A DNA stretch of 64,000 nt. It comes from Phytophthora quininea (taxonomy: Eukaryota; Oomycota; Peronosporomycetes; Peronosporales; Peronosporaceae). This document shows, piece by piece, positions 48,960-59,628 of this stretch. Below the pieces are notes generated by a model that saw only the letters and a list, made by a program, of their open reading frames with translations, ran no database searches and was not told the DNA's origin. The position numbers were made by a program, and so were the translations under genes. How positions within the stretch are numbered: the stretch's first letter is position 1; each line of letters opens with the position of its first letter. Where the stretch lies: positions 310,001 through 374,000 of the forward strand of contig JAAVTG010000064.1 in the NCBI GenBank assembly GCA_011947345.1, in the 5' to 3' direction.

Positions 48960-50410
48960 CAAGCTGGCGGCCGACAGTCCAATCATACGGGTGCTACTCT
49001 TCCTCGGGTGGTAGGAGTGTTTTTTTTTTTAGGTCATGATGGCTCTAGTGACTCTCCAAGCTTGGTCTTGTTCACCCACGTTCTGATTCTTCTTTCAGGG
49101 ACACGTGCTGAAGCCGGAACATCCCCTGCAGTCTCTCCACTTCTCACCCTAGCGACAACCATGTTCTTCAAAACAGGTATTCGTACTTAAGCCATAAAGG
49201 ACAATACGGCGAGAAAGTTGCATGATTGGTGGAAACGTGCGCAGCCCTTGATTGCCAAATGGTGCCTCTTGTTTGGCAATTTCCCTCAGCGGGTTTTGAT
49301 GTCCAGGGTCTGTTTGCGGTCACAAGAATTCTCCGGGGAAGTTTACACGTACAAAAAGGAGCTCTGTATGGCGCCATTGGCGTCGCAAATTCTCCCAATC
49401 CTTGTTTTGCCTTTCTTGGGTGCTAGTTTACTTCAGATTCCTTCACGCTACACTGTTTGAGACAATGATGATGTTCACCGGCAGCAATTGCCTGTCGCCA
49501 AGTCCGCACGAAATTCGCTCAGAATGTAGCAGTAGCTCCAGCAGCATTCATGTCAGCATCCGAGGAAAGCCCGGGGTACGCGCACCGTGCTCAACACCAC
49601 GATCCCCAAAGTTTTGACAGCCCCCATGTGGCAAGCACGCTAGTCGCGACCGCGGGCTCGTCTTGCCCGATGTGGCTGCTCGCTTCAGCTTTGAAGCAAC
49701 ATGACGAAGGAGAACGACAGCACGACAGTCGACGCCGTGCAGACGAACACTTCAACGCGAGGAAGATCGGCGAAGCATCATGACGAAAGCCGCTTCTCTC
49801 CGTTTACGCGCTTGGAGACACGCTCAGCAGCCACTCCAGTGAATTTCTCCAGCCGACTTGGCTGTCCCAGGCGGCTTGCAACCATGCCAACGATTCTGAT
49901 ATCCACCGAGTCGTTGCCAACGGTTGAGTGCAGCAATTGCGCTCAGTCTCGGGAGCTATTTTTCACGTCGAACCGCCGTTTGCACGGGGAAGGCGGTCGC
50001 CTGGTCCCGGGGCATCAGCAAGCCAAGCGCGACCTGCTGTTGTTGGCCGCTCCACTGCCGTTTTACATGCACGCCGTCGCTGGCTGACACGTTCGGCTGT
50101 TCCAGTCTCCTGCTGTTGATCGCGAGCGCGCTGGTCCTGCAGCTTGGGCGCTGGCAATTACGACACCACAAGCCGCCGCTCATTACTCGGCTGGTGCCGC
50201 AGTAGTGCGATAAACACGCTGGCGGCGCGCCAAGCACCAACGTCTTTCTCTCCGGCTGACACTCGCCGGTCATGGAGCGCGCTTCATGCAAAAACTTGGA
50301 TAGCGTGTGAGATTCCGGCGCCAGATTTTCCCCGTCAGTGCTCTATAAATACGAGAGCAAGTAGAGCACAGCGAGCAGCGACTTCGACCAGCAAGGCCGG
50401 AGCTCAAAGA
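48960..50410. other. Spacer; the last 200 bp may be a truncated LTR
   Basis: No gene was recognised. Near 50340-50400 the sequence CTCTATAAATACGAGAGCAAG followed by repeats of AGCA looks like the TATA box and transcript start of an LTR. It stops at the border with mitochondrial DNA near 50411. No pol sequences accompany it. Confidence 0.3.
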
Positions 50411-51290
50411 TCAAATTTAATTTTACCTGGTTTAACTTTTTAGAAAAAGTGGGATGTATATAAATTTAGAAGGTTTTATTCAAAAATAATAAAAATTTAA
50501 ATTTAAATACAGAACAAAGAAAAGATTCTATCATTTATAGAAATATTTATAAATATATATTAAATAAAAATCAATCTAAAATAAATTCATTTTAAAAATA
50601 AAAGATATTTTACCTTATTTATTCAAAAAATAAAAATTATAAATAATTTTAATTTTAATAAAAAATATTTAAAATTTAATAATAATTTTTAGATTCTTTA
50701 ATAAAAAATATATATTATAGAAACATATTAGAACAATATTCAAAATATTAATAAATTCATAAAATAATCAAAAATAAAATAAAATAATTATGATTTATAC
50801 AATTTTAAAATTTTTAATTTTAGTATTACCTTTATTAATTGCTGTAGCTTATTTTACTTTAGTTGAACGTAAAGTATTAGCTTCTATTCAAAGAAGAAGA
50901 CCTAATGTGGTAGGTACCTTTGGTTTATTACAACCATTAGCTGATGGTTTAAAACTATTTGTTAAAGAAACTGTTTTACCTAGTAATGCCGATGTTGTTT
51001 TATTTATATTTGCACCAATTTTAGCTTTTTTAAGTTTATTAAGTTGGACTGTAATACCTTTAGGATTTGGTATGTTTTTACTGAATTAAATATAGGTATT
51101 TTATATTTATTAGCTATTTCATCATTAGGTGTTTATGGTATCATTATTGGTGGTTGGTCAAGTAATTCTAAATATTCTTTAGGTGCATTAAGATCAACAG
51201 CTCAAATGATTTCTTATGAATTAACTATCAGTTTTCAATATTATCAGTTATTGTTTGTGCAAAATCTTTAAATTTAATTTCTAGTAGTAG
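50411..51290 (+). other. Mitochondrial DNA insert (NUMT) or assembly join, carrying part of nad1
   Basis: Composition changes abruptly to about 80 percent A+T and back to GC-rich at the right end. The first 380 bp are mitochondrial-type spacer. From 50790 the gene for NADH dehydrogenase subunit 1 begins, and it is cut off after about 165 codons. The right border lies near 51290. Its presence inside nuclear sequence means either a nuclear mitochondrial insertion or a chimeric contig. Confidence 0.8.
50790..51285 (+). pseudogene. nad1: nad1 fragment (NADH dehydrogenase subunit 1), truncated
   Basis: Complex I membrane subunit. It begins [20 protein letters not shown] and has the family blocks [35 protein letters not shown] and [16 protein letters not shown]. 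The frame breaks near 51074 (one G short after TATG) and near 51231-51235. The gene ends after about half its length, so no functional protein is possible here. The standard genetic code fits, as expected for oomycete mitochondria. Confidence 0.88.
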
Positions 51291-51899
51291 CACAAAAACT
51301 GTATGGTATTGTTTTCCTCTTTTTCCTATTTTTTCACCTTCCTCCATCGGTCAGCAACTGAATCTTGTGCCAGCAGAAACAAAAGCTCAGTATTTCCACG
51401 AGAATGTTCCTGTGGATCCCCAACGCATTGGCGTCAGATAGCAGCAATCGCGCAGCTGACAAGGGCGCGTTAACGCTGCATTAGAATGTAGCTTGTACCG
51501 GCCTCAGCGCCATCCAGTCCTGCTCCACAAACTCCTTCCCTGGCCAAACGTTGTCGCACCGGAATGGCAGACACCGTTAGAATCTATGGGGGCTCTGTAG
51601 CAGCTCTACAGCCTTCTAAAGACACTAGAGGACGTACAATTCCTGGCCACGCGTAGTATCAGGCGATAGAGCGCGAGCGACATTCTCTGCGTAGTTGCGT
51701 GTCCGGCGTGGCGGGTGCTAGCTAATCTGGTCATTTCCGATGGTGACGGAAATGGGTATGGAAATGGGTAATGGCAGAATCAGAAGTCTGAGGCCGCGAA
51801 ACGACGAAGGGCAGCTAAGGACTCGGCGCCAATGTGTCATAAGAAGCTCGAGTGGTGTGTTTCTCCTTGAGCAGAGTGCACATTTTCGCCTTTCAAACG
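51291..51899. other. Spacer, no supported gene
   Basis: The region between the mitochondrial insert and the PDZ-like gene. No element or RNA was recognised. Confidence 0.4.
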
Positions 51900-53029
51900 A
51901 TGCGGGTGCTGGTCTGCAAGAACGACGGCTGCTTCGAGTTCGAGCCGGCGGAGATGCCGACGCTGGACGACTGGGACGACGTCAAGATGGCGCTGGCCAA
52001 CACTCTCTACAGTGAAGAGGAGCTCTTTGCTGTCGGCTCGGCGGATGACATCGCGCTCTACACGTATCCCGATGGCACGGCAACACCGCAGGACGACGTC
52101 GACAGTGTGTCCAGTCTGCTGCAGCCCGATTCCAAGTGGGTGCTCGACATCTTCGGCAGTCCGTTCCGGCAGCGCAGCGAGCTCACTCTGCAAACGGACC
52201 ACGCGATTCGCGGCGTGCGTCGAGGCATCGCCAACGCGTTCCAGCCCATGGAAGTTCGACGTGCGTTGACTGCAGTGCATCATCAGGACAGTCCACCGGC
52301 GTCGACGACGCCGATCTCGCCGCTGGGGAATGCCGTGCACGGAGGCTTCTCGGACACGAGCACCGAGAGCTTTCACGAGCCGTATATCCACATCGGCACG
52401 TGGGTGCCTGTCATGCTCAAGGATAAACGGGCTACGTCGCTGCCGCTGATAAAACCCACGCCAGGATTGTACGAAGATGTGCTAGTGACGACGAACCGAG
52501 CGCGGGGTACATCAACAACTTCCGACGAGCTGGACGGCCCGTGACGATCCTCAGCATCCAGACATGCACTCTGCCGCTCGCTGCGGCGTGTCCAAGTGCG
52601 ATTTCGAACCAAGGGCCCAAGGTTTTGTACGGGGGTGTCTATCAACTGAGCGCCGAGGAGATGCAGCGCGGCTTCCTGCAGGCAGTGCGTCTCTGGTTCA
52701 GCTTTGACTGCGAGCAGACAATCAGCGTGACCAAAGTGAACGGCACATTAGGCCTCAAGCCATTGCGGCAACAAGACGGATGGATCGTCGTGCAATCTCT
52801 GCCCGGATCGCCCTGTTTTGAAGCAGGTATGCGTCGCGAGGAAGTCTTCCTGACTCATGTCAATGGGGTGGACGTTTCCCCGCACTCCTTCCCTGCTGTT
52901 GGGGCCGCAGTACCACCACAGCAGTCGCAGCAACCCCAGCAGAACCAAAAGACAGGTCAAGTCACGTGGCAGGACAGCGTCGTTCCTCTCGTGGAGAACT
53001 CCGAGACGTGCATCTTCACGTTCTTCTAA
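51900..53029 (+). CDS. Protein with a C-terminal PDZ-like domain, otherwise unknown
   Basis: Start MRVLVCKNDGCFEFEPAEMP at 51900. One C is missing at 52538-52540, and with it the product is 376 residues. The first 95 residues are a compact acidic domain (…DDWDDVKMALANTLY…) that I cannot name. The middle is Ser/Thr/Pro-rich and probably disordered. Near the end GTLGLKPLRQQDG, WIVVQSLPGSPCFEAGMRRE and EVFLTHVNGVDVSPHSF follow the PDZ pattern: a GLGF-like carboxylate loop (TLGL), the SPCFEAGM helix and the VNG turn. PDZ domains bind C-terminal peptides of partners. A Gln/Pro-rich linker and a short hydrophobic end (CIFTFF) finish it. No introns were seen. Confidence 0.68.
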
Positions 53030-53155
53030 CAAAGTTGACACAGCTAGACAATTCTGAACAGTATCAACGGCACAAGTAGTTTCATCTTTGCAAGGTAGCC
53101 CATAAATATGTCTTTCGTCTGCATCATCGCGTATTGAGATGGTGTGGGGTTATCG

Positions 53156-53171
53156 TCACTTTTGCATTCTT
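53156..53171 (+). promoter_or_regulatory. Candidate initiator of the basic coiled-coil gene
   Basis: TCACTTTTGCATTCTT resembles TCATTYYNCAWTTT with one extra T. It lies 41 bases before the ATG at 53197. Confidence 0.35.
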
Positions 53172-53196
53172 CTTGCAGCACGACAAGCAATCCGAA

Positions 53197-53841
53197 ATGC
53201 CAGCACATGCCAGAGCAACAATGTCGACTCCACCTGTCCGTGAGTTCAACAATATTCCAGCTCGCACTCGTGAACAGCGTGAAGCTGTTTGTGACAAGGA
53301 GATGCGTGAAAAGGAGCGCTTGAGGGCACGCAAAGAAGGCTTTGTGCGTGTTGACACTTCCGTTGCTGGCAGTGCCATGTTGGTGTACACTCCTCAAAGT
53401 CAGGGCTTTATGAGTGACGCCGATCGTTTCCACTCGGATACTGCTGGTGAGGAGCGGGTTGTTCGCGAAGAAGCTCGTGCGCGTAGCAAGATTCAGCAAG
53501 ACCGTCGCCGCCGCGAGGCAATCAACCGCGACGTTCGTCGTTGGGATGCGATGGATGCTGCTGACGCGGAGGAAAAACGTCGTGGAGAAGCTCTTCGTGC
53601 TTCAGGCTCCAAGGCCCGACGAAACAAGTGCAGCGAGCCATTCAACCCCGTGACGCTGAGGTACAACGACGGCAAAGACGGCGAACGACTTCAAGCTGCA
53701 GATGCCGCCATCAAGCATCGAGCAATGCTGCGAGCTCAGAACCTGCAGCACCACAACTCGCGCGAGGGTATCAACCCTATTACAGGCGACCCCATTCGGC
53801 GTATTCAGACTCGAGATCTCTTGCCACCTCCCCAGTATTAA
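53197..53841 (+). CDS. Basic, Arg/Glu-rich helical protein, unknown
   Basis: The frame is open from 53134, but an initiator-like element at 53156 favours the ATG at 53197 (MPAHARATMSTPPVREF), giving 214 residues. The middle is a long Arg/Glu/Ala-rich helix (…REEARARSKIQQDRRRREA…) with coiled-coil character. The end holds short motifs, SEPFNPVTLRYNDGKDGERL and NSREGINPITGDPIRRI, of the kind seen in small axonemal or microtubule-associated proteins. I cannot name the family. Only 41 bases separate it from the convergent LRR pseudokinase. Confidence 0.6.
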   Translation: MPAHARATMSTPPVREFNNIPARTREQREAVCDKEMREKERLRARKEGFVRVDTSVAGSAMLVYTPQSQGFMSDADRFHSDTAGEERVVREEARARSKIQQDRRRREAINRDVRRWDAMDAADAEEKRRGEALRASGSKARRNKCSEPFNPVTLRYNDGKDGERLQAADAAIKHRAMLRAQNLQHHNSREGINPITGDPIRRIQTRDLLPPPQY

Positions 53842-53881
53842 ATACGAAGCTCCATTTGAACATTACTTCACGCCTTTTGCC

Positions 53882-56298
53882 TTACGCAGACCGACGATTA
53901 TCCGCTATTAGTGAGCGCAACACAATGACAGCCTGCAAGGCAGTTGGGCGATCAGCAGCCTCGTAACTCAAACACTGTTCAGCAAGTTCTCGGACTCCAG
54001 TAGGACAACCGAGAGTAAACGCTGGTCGTAACTTGCCCGACGCCACCATATCCAGTAGCGCGATGTCACTTACACGCTGCGATCCAACCTTCGCCGCTTG
54101 AACGTTTTCGTAGGGCAACGAGTGCGTGTCGATCTCCGATATAATCATCCCTAAAGCGTAGACGTCGCCTGCAGCACTATAGTCCGCAACTCCAACAATC
54201 ACTTCTGGAGGTATCCATAATTCATCTCGGAGCGATAGACCGATAGTCGACATACCACCAGACTGCCGCATTTCCACAAAGTCGTCGAGTCGAGCTCGAA
54301 CTTCTGGCGGCGACGATAGTAAAACTCGGTGTGATGTGAGATTCCGGTGCACAAGACTCGGCGAAAATGAATGTGCGTACGCCAGGGCTTCAGCCACGTC
54401 AAGTGCCACTTGAAATTTCCAGTTGCTTTGAGATCGCCAGGACCGCAGTTCTTTGGAATCCTCGAGGTCAACCAGATACGACCGCAAATCGCCTCCATCC
54501 ATGTACTCGTACAGCGCTTCCAAGCCGTTCAGATGAGTCCATGAAATACCCACTAGCGCCACGACTCGAGGGTGATCGAGTGTGGCGGCAAGTTTGACAT
54601 CTTCAGAGAAGTTGTCCACTTCCGAAGTTTCGTCCAAGACTTCTTGCTGCAATCGCTTGCAAACCAACAGGCGAGAGCCGCGATATCTCGTCAAAAATGT
54701 CACCCGGTGTGAATGTTGTGGCCTGCGAGGGCGGTGCCTATTACTCAGTCTGCGGATATACTCGAGGTCATCGGAATTGATACGTAGCGCCGCAAGTAGA
54801 GGGTCGTATGGAAAACGTTGATCTGGTGGCGGCGATTCAACGTCCGATTCCAATATCCTCCGGCTTGCGCTTAGCGGACGAGCATACGGATATTCTCCCA
54901 TCGGAGTCGAGTCCCCGTAATGTAAGCTCGAGAGATCTTGTCCTGGCTTCGTGCGCAACGCACGTCGTCGAAGGCATCGGAACACGAAAATGATGACGAG
55001 TATGACCGCGAGCACGATGGCTGCTGCCGTGATTCCAGCGATAAGAGCTTTGTCTGACGAATCACTTCCTGAGCTTCCTGACCCAGCAGTCGAGACGCAC
55101 ACCTGAATTGCGTTGGTGTCGCCGCTTGTTCGAAGTGATGACGTGGTGGTGCAATTTGTATCTCCAAACGAATCGACGTACAAGTCGTCAAGTCCTCGAA
55201 GAAAGTCGACTTGGGCTGCTGTGAATTGCTGGCCTTTAAAATGGTTTCCACGCAGATCTAGCCGCCGTAAATTTGTCATATCGAAGATTGCCAGCGGAAG
55301 ATACGAGAAATTGTTATTCGCTATGTCACTAAAAACAAGACACACGTTAGATATGTTGGTAGTGAACGAAAAAATATCGAGGAACCGTACAGGGTGACGA
55401 GGTTTGTCAACGAAGAATCCAGACCTGTCAGATTGTTCTCAGACATGTTTAATACTTGTAATTGCGATAGTTTCCATCCTACTGGGAAAAACGAAAAGTA
55501 ATTCTTGGACAGATCTCTACGTGTTTCAGAGTTAGTTAGAAAGTGTGTTAAGAACAATATCTTGCAAAACACTTACAAATTCTCCAGCTTGTCCATCTCC
55601 AGTATATCATCTGGATAACTTGTCATGAGGCAGTTCGAAATCGTGAGGTTGATCAGTCCAGAAGGTAGCGATGAGTTGAGAATCTGCTCCAACCCCAAAT
55701 TCGCCAACGTCCTACAACAACATTTTCACTTCAATTAGTAAAAGTCCTCCTCAAATCAACATGGGATTTACCCACACAGATTGAAGTTGTGTATCTTTGG
55801 TGAACAGGTTTTCTGGTAGCTGCACACGAGCCACTTTCCCCGAACTCCAAACACACTGGACCCTCCAGCCAACACAACAGAAGTTGTTGTGGTCATGAAT
55901 TCCAACGGTTCAATCTGTTGCAGCGCATCGTTCGTTTTGGACGGGTATTGGTCCGTCGAATTGTGCGCAGCAAGTTGAGCGTCTGCAGCTTTCTCCTCTT
56001 GGCTCGACCACTTTTGTTCTTGCTCACTTCGCTCGACATTCTCTCCGAATGGAATCAGGAAAGTAAAGGTGGAGAAGTCCATGGCTCCGTTGGCTGCAAA
56101 GTCGTCTGGCCCCGTTGCAAAGCACTCGTATGTGCACAAAGTGTCTGACGTGCAGTTGCCAAAAGTCGAGAACTCGGTCGAGCATTCAGCTTCATCTCCA
56201 GCAGCATAGGCGACGCATGGGCGGCCTTCCCAACAGAGAGAATTGCAGTCCGAGGTTAGCGCCGTCTCGTTCCGAGTGCAAGACCCTGACGATGACAT
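53882..56298 (-). CDS. LRR receptor-like pseudokinase (TKL-like), catalytic residues lost
   Basis: Minus strand, exons 56298-55772 (5' end uncertain), 55711-55577, 55516-55391 and 55328-53882, all introns in phase 2. The extracellular part is Cys-rich (CNSLCWEGRPCVAYAAG...). Three to four LRRs follow (LDLSKNYFSFFP, LNMSENNLTGL, LDIANNNFSYLP, LDLRGNHFKG). The membrane span is ALIAGITAAAIVLAVILVII. The kinase-like domain keeps the ATP-lysine region (LLVCKRLQQE) but has no glycine loop. Its HRD is HRN (Asn codon at 54341-54343) and DFG is DFV (Val codon at 54275-54277). It should not transfer phosphate. A possible signal-peptide start lies near 56392 in another frame; a further indel or exon may join it. 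Confidence 0.85.
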
Positions 56299-56503
56299 GG
56301 GAGGAGATACTCTGGAGACGACGGATTGGAGACTGGTGTCCAGCAGAGAGAGGAATGAGCAGGTGGAGGCACTGCTGTTCGTGTGGGTTCATCCAAATGG
56401 GTTCACTCTAGATATGCAATTTCGATAAAATGCATGGCCGAGTACTGTTCGACAGCATTATGAAATTGTCGACACAATTCTATGGATGTTCTTGTTGGGG
56501 CCA

Positions 56504-57360
56504 TCACTCATCTTGCTCGCAGATCACCTTGTCAGTCTGCATGGCGAACTCTTTAAAATCGTAGCAGCTGTCTACAGTTCGGTTGGCAGTTCGTTTCTCC
56601 ATGGCCTTCTCGCTGCACCCTTCCGACCAGACAGTTTTACGCGATCCGCTTCCGACAGCACCCTCCATCGCTCGGTAGGTGTACCCCTCGTTGCGATTAC
56701 AGTGCAGCCACTTGACAATCTGGAGGTGGCCATTGCTCGCTGCTCCGTCCATCGCCTTGGTCGTGCAACCAGCAGTAGTGTTCTTGTGCACCCACTTCAG
56801 CAATTGGAAATGGCCATTCGTGGCAGCTCCATCCATTGCTTCGGTCGAGCAGCCTTCGGTTCGATGCGCGTGCAGCCACTGAACGATTTCAAAATGGCCA
56901 TTGGTCGCTTCTTCATCCATTGCTCGTGTCGTGCAGCCTTCTGAGCGCCCATCGTGAAGCCATTTGAAGATATCCGCGTGGTTGGTTGCAGCCGCACCGT
57001 CCATCTCTTCTTGTGGACAAATGTCGTTGACGTGGAAGAACTTGAGCACTTCCAACGCCCCAGCTCTGCAGCAATCAGCACGGGTGCTTCGGGCACGTCT
57101 CCATTGCGGCCACTGAAGTTGTAGAACAGCCAGTCGACCATGGGCAAATTGCGTTGCCGCACAGATTCGGTCAGACACATTTCAAAGACATGGCACGGCA
57201 CAAGAACTCGCAGTGGAAGAGGCTGCGGGCGCTCCACGGCGTCTTGCCATCTCGCTGGAGGCTGTGAATGCTCCGCCAGATCCGCTCCAACAGCGCCGCA
57301 GAGCCGAACTTGCTGGTATTGCCGAGAGGGATTTCCAGAGAGCGCCTCCAACTCGGGCAT
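56504..57360 (-). CDS. Oomycete ankyrin-like repeat protein
   Basis: About 285 residues when one G is added to the run at 57058-57061 (forward CCCC). The C-terminal half is four to five tandem repeats of about 28 residues with the core MDGAATNGHFEIVQWLH and the link HRTEGCSTEA. This is the ankyrin-derived repeat family that is greatly expanded in oomycetes and other stramenopiles. The first half has LPMVDWLFYNFSG and LEVLKFFHVNDI, which are weaker repeats. Repeats of this kind normally bind proteins. No signal peptide or membrane span is seen. The start MPELEALSG at 57360 is a choice; an open frame from 57493 overlaps it in another register. It is divergent from DPY30. Confidence 0.75.
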
Positions 57361-57532
57361 AATTTCTATTTTTAACACGGTCTAAAAAAGCATGATCAGA
57401 ATCCATGAAACTCCCCAAAAAGGTTTCGAGCTTTTGCTGCATAAGTCGAGCCAACCGCCCATTCGGACGACGTCCGACGCTTGCGAGCTGCATTTGTGAT
57501 CTTCAGTTGGACGTACCAAGCTCTCAACCACC

Positions 57533-58086
57533 ATGGAAGACGACGCTGCTCCCGCTGGTGAGTCACTCGTCCCGCATTCGCTGTTTAAAGAGCCTCGTCT
57601 TCTGACAAAAGTATTAACTGCTCTGTAGAAGTGATCGCGGAGCCCGTGGAGGCGCCGCCCGCCGAGTCGGCGGAGGCTCCTGCGGATCCGGAGCCTGCTG
57701 CAGCGGAAGAGAAGGCGGCGGAGGTCGAGGCCGATGCGCCCGCTGCAGAGGAGTCCGCTCCGGCCGAGAGCAAAGAGGCGGACGTGAAGGAGGACGAGGC
57801 CAAGCCCGACGCCGACAGCAAGGACGAGCCGGCCGAGACCCCAGCGGCCAAGGGCGACGAGGACGAGGTGAAGGCTGCCGAGCCGGCCGCCGAGAGCGTC
57901 CAGGACAAGGTGGAGGTGCAGGCGCTGCCCATCCGCGCGTACCTGGACCAGACCGTGGTGCCGATCCTGCTGCAGGGCATGTCGGCGCTCGTCAAGGAGC
58001 GGCCGCCCAACCCGATCGAGTGGCTCGCTGCCTACCTCATCAAGAACAACCCTCAGGGCCCTAGCAACGGCGGCGAGGCGAAGTAA
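57533..58086 (+). CDS. DPY30: DPY30-domain protein
   Basis: Two exons, 57533-57557 and 57629-58086, joined in phase 1 to give 160 residues without frame errors. The first 100 residues are an Ala/Glu/Pro-rich acidic tail. The last 60 are a full Dpy-30 motif: [20 protein letters not shown] followed by [20 protein letters not shown]. Dpy-30 dimerises and docks an amphipathic helix of ASH2 in the COMPASS/MLL histone H3K4 methyltransferase, or of AKAP-like proteins in flagellar radial spokes. The acidic N-terminal extension is much longer than in animal DPY30 (99 residues in all). Either role is possible in an organism with flagellated spores. It is convergent with LSM4. Confidence 0.88.
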
Positions 58087-58266
58087 TTAGATCAGGTCAA
58101 ACAGGCAGAGCTTCGAGACGCCTTCAAGCACGCTGCATATTTGCTTTCACGAACGAATACACACAAAACATCACAAGAGAGACACTCATCGGCACGGCAT
58201 CGTTCGTCCGATTTACCTTCACCCGCCGTCGGTATTTTCACAGCGCTGCGCGTGGTATCTAGCTCA

Positions 58267-59212
58267 CTAGTTCTCGCCGCGACCGCGTCCACGACCGCGA
58301 CCTCCTCCTCGTCCGCGGCCTCTGCCATCCATCCGCCTTCACCGCGCCCGCCACGGCCACCTCGACCACCTCGACCACCTCCACGGCCACCGAAGCCGCC
58401 ACGTCCTCCGCGGCCACGTCCACGGTTGGCTTGGCGCTCTAGTGTTGCATCGCATAAGAACAACCACAAGACATGAGCGCGTGTCGAAACGATAATACGC
58501 GACGCAAAACGGGAACCGGCAGCATAACGCTCCGATAACTCATAAAAACCAGAACTCACCGCGCTTGCTAAAGTCTTCTTCGTGCACCATGTCCAAAATC
58601 TGCACAAGTTTCAACACCGTCGCGTTAGATACCGAAACGTAGGAGTTCTGAATCCTTAGAAATCCTCAGTGGCCTCACCTCGTTGGGCACGCGGATGTAC
58701 TTGATCGTGTTGCCGCGGATATAACACTCGGGCATCTTCCAGAAGCGGTCACCGTCCTGTATTGCGAATGCATCAACAAGAAATCTGTAAGGATCCTATT
58801 CAGCTAGCATTGTAGTACAATGCAAACTTACCTTGGACGTGCAGATCACTTCGCGCAGATTCACGTTCATCCAGGTGTCGCAGTTGACCAAGTGGCCGTT
58901 GTACGTGTCGCCATTCTTGAGCTCCACCAGCTACAGCGTCCACAGCCACACTGTCAGGCATCCTCCGCTTCTTCCTACCGCGTAAGAAGCCTAATAAGTA
59001 TGCAGCAGTCTTGTTCGTACCATGGGGTGGCCCTGCGCCGTCTTAAGCAGAGAAAGTGGCAGCTAAATCACCAGGAAACAGGTCGCCAAGATACGTTAGA
59101 ATAAGACTCTCTACAGGGGTTTGCAGCGCGTGAGAGAGCCCAGCAGCTTCCTCTCGCCTGTATCTGTCTCCTCTATAGGCGGATAGCTGCTGTAGATCGC
59201 TGTACGCACCAT
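58267..59212 (-). CDS. LSM4: LSM4, U6 snRNA-associated Sm-like protein
   Basis: A subunit of the Lsm2-8 ring on U6 snRNA and the Lsm1-7 decapping ring. Six exons on the minus strand: 59212-59210 (only the ATG), 59062-59021, 58930-58832, 58756-58679, 58599-58560 and 58438-58267. Sm1 is [20 protein letters not shown] followed by MNVNLREVI. Sm2 is [13 protein letters not shown]. The C-terminus is a long RGG tail ([20 protein letters not shown]). One base is missing in the tail near 58331-58348. With it the gene is 145 codons ending RGEN, like other LSM4 tails. Without it the frame would run on to 58092 through unrelated sequence. Confidence 0.9.
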
Positions 59213-59628
59213 GACGCCAGGGAGCAGCACTCGCTCCGTTCGACGCGAGTTTCCTCCAAGTGTGAATTTAGTGTGCCACAAAAACCTTAAACTAGGTGAT
59301 TTGCTAAATGCGACCTATTTTAAGGTGTTGTTTTCTTATTATTGGTGGCTTCCAAAGAAAGAAATGCGCTCACTTCTGAATCTGAACAGTGAACGAGAAG
59401 GTGAGTCTTGCTGAGTGGTTTGTAGACGCTTGTAAACGTATCTGGACCGTGGCAGCGCTGTAGTCTTAGAGCTGGTCTTGCGCTCTTCCTTATCGTCGTG
59501 TTTCCCGTATCAAAACGCCTAGTATTGATGGAGATACGACGAGAACAAGAAAGTTTGCACTTGACCAGTCAAACTCCTAATCGAATGAAGTATTGACGTG
59601 TGGTACCATCTATTCGCTGTAAACAGCC
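59213..59628. promoter_or_regulatory. Shared divergent upstream region of LSM4 and SUMO
   Basis: 416 bp between the divergent starts. No clear initiator match was found on either strand. Confidence 0.4.

Noticed and set aside
58092..58266. Extension of LSM4 to the stop at 58092
   Set aside because: The tail past 58267 is unlike any LSM4. One added base in the RGG region gives a normal ending and a length divisible by three.
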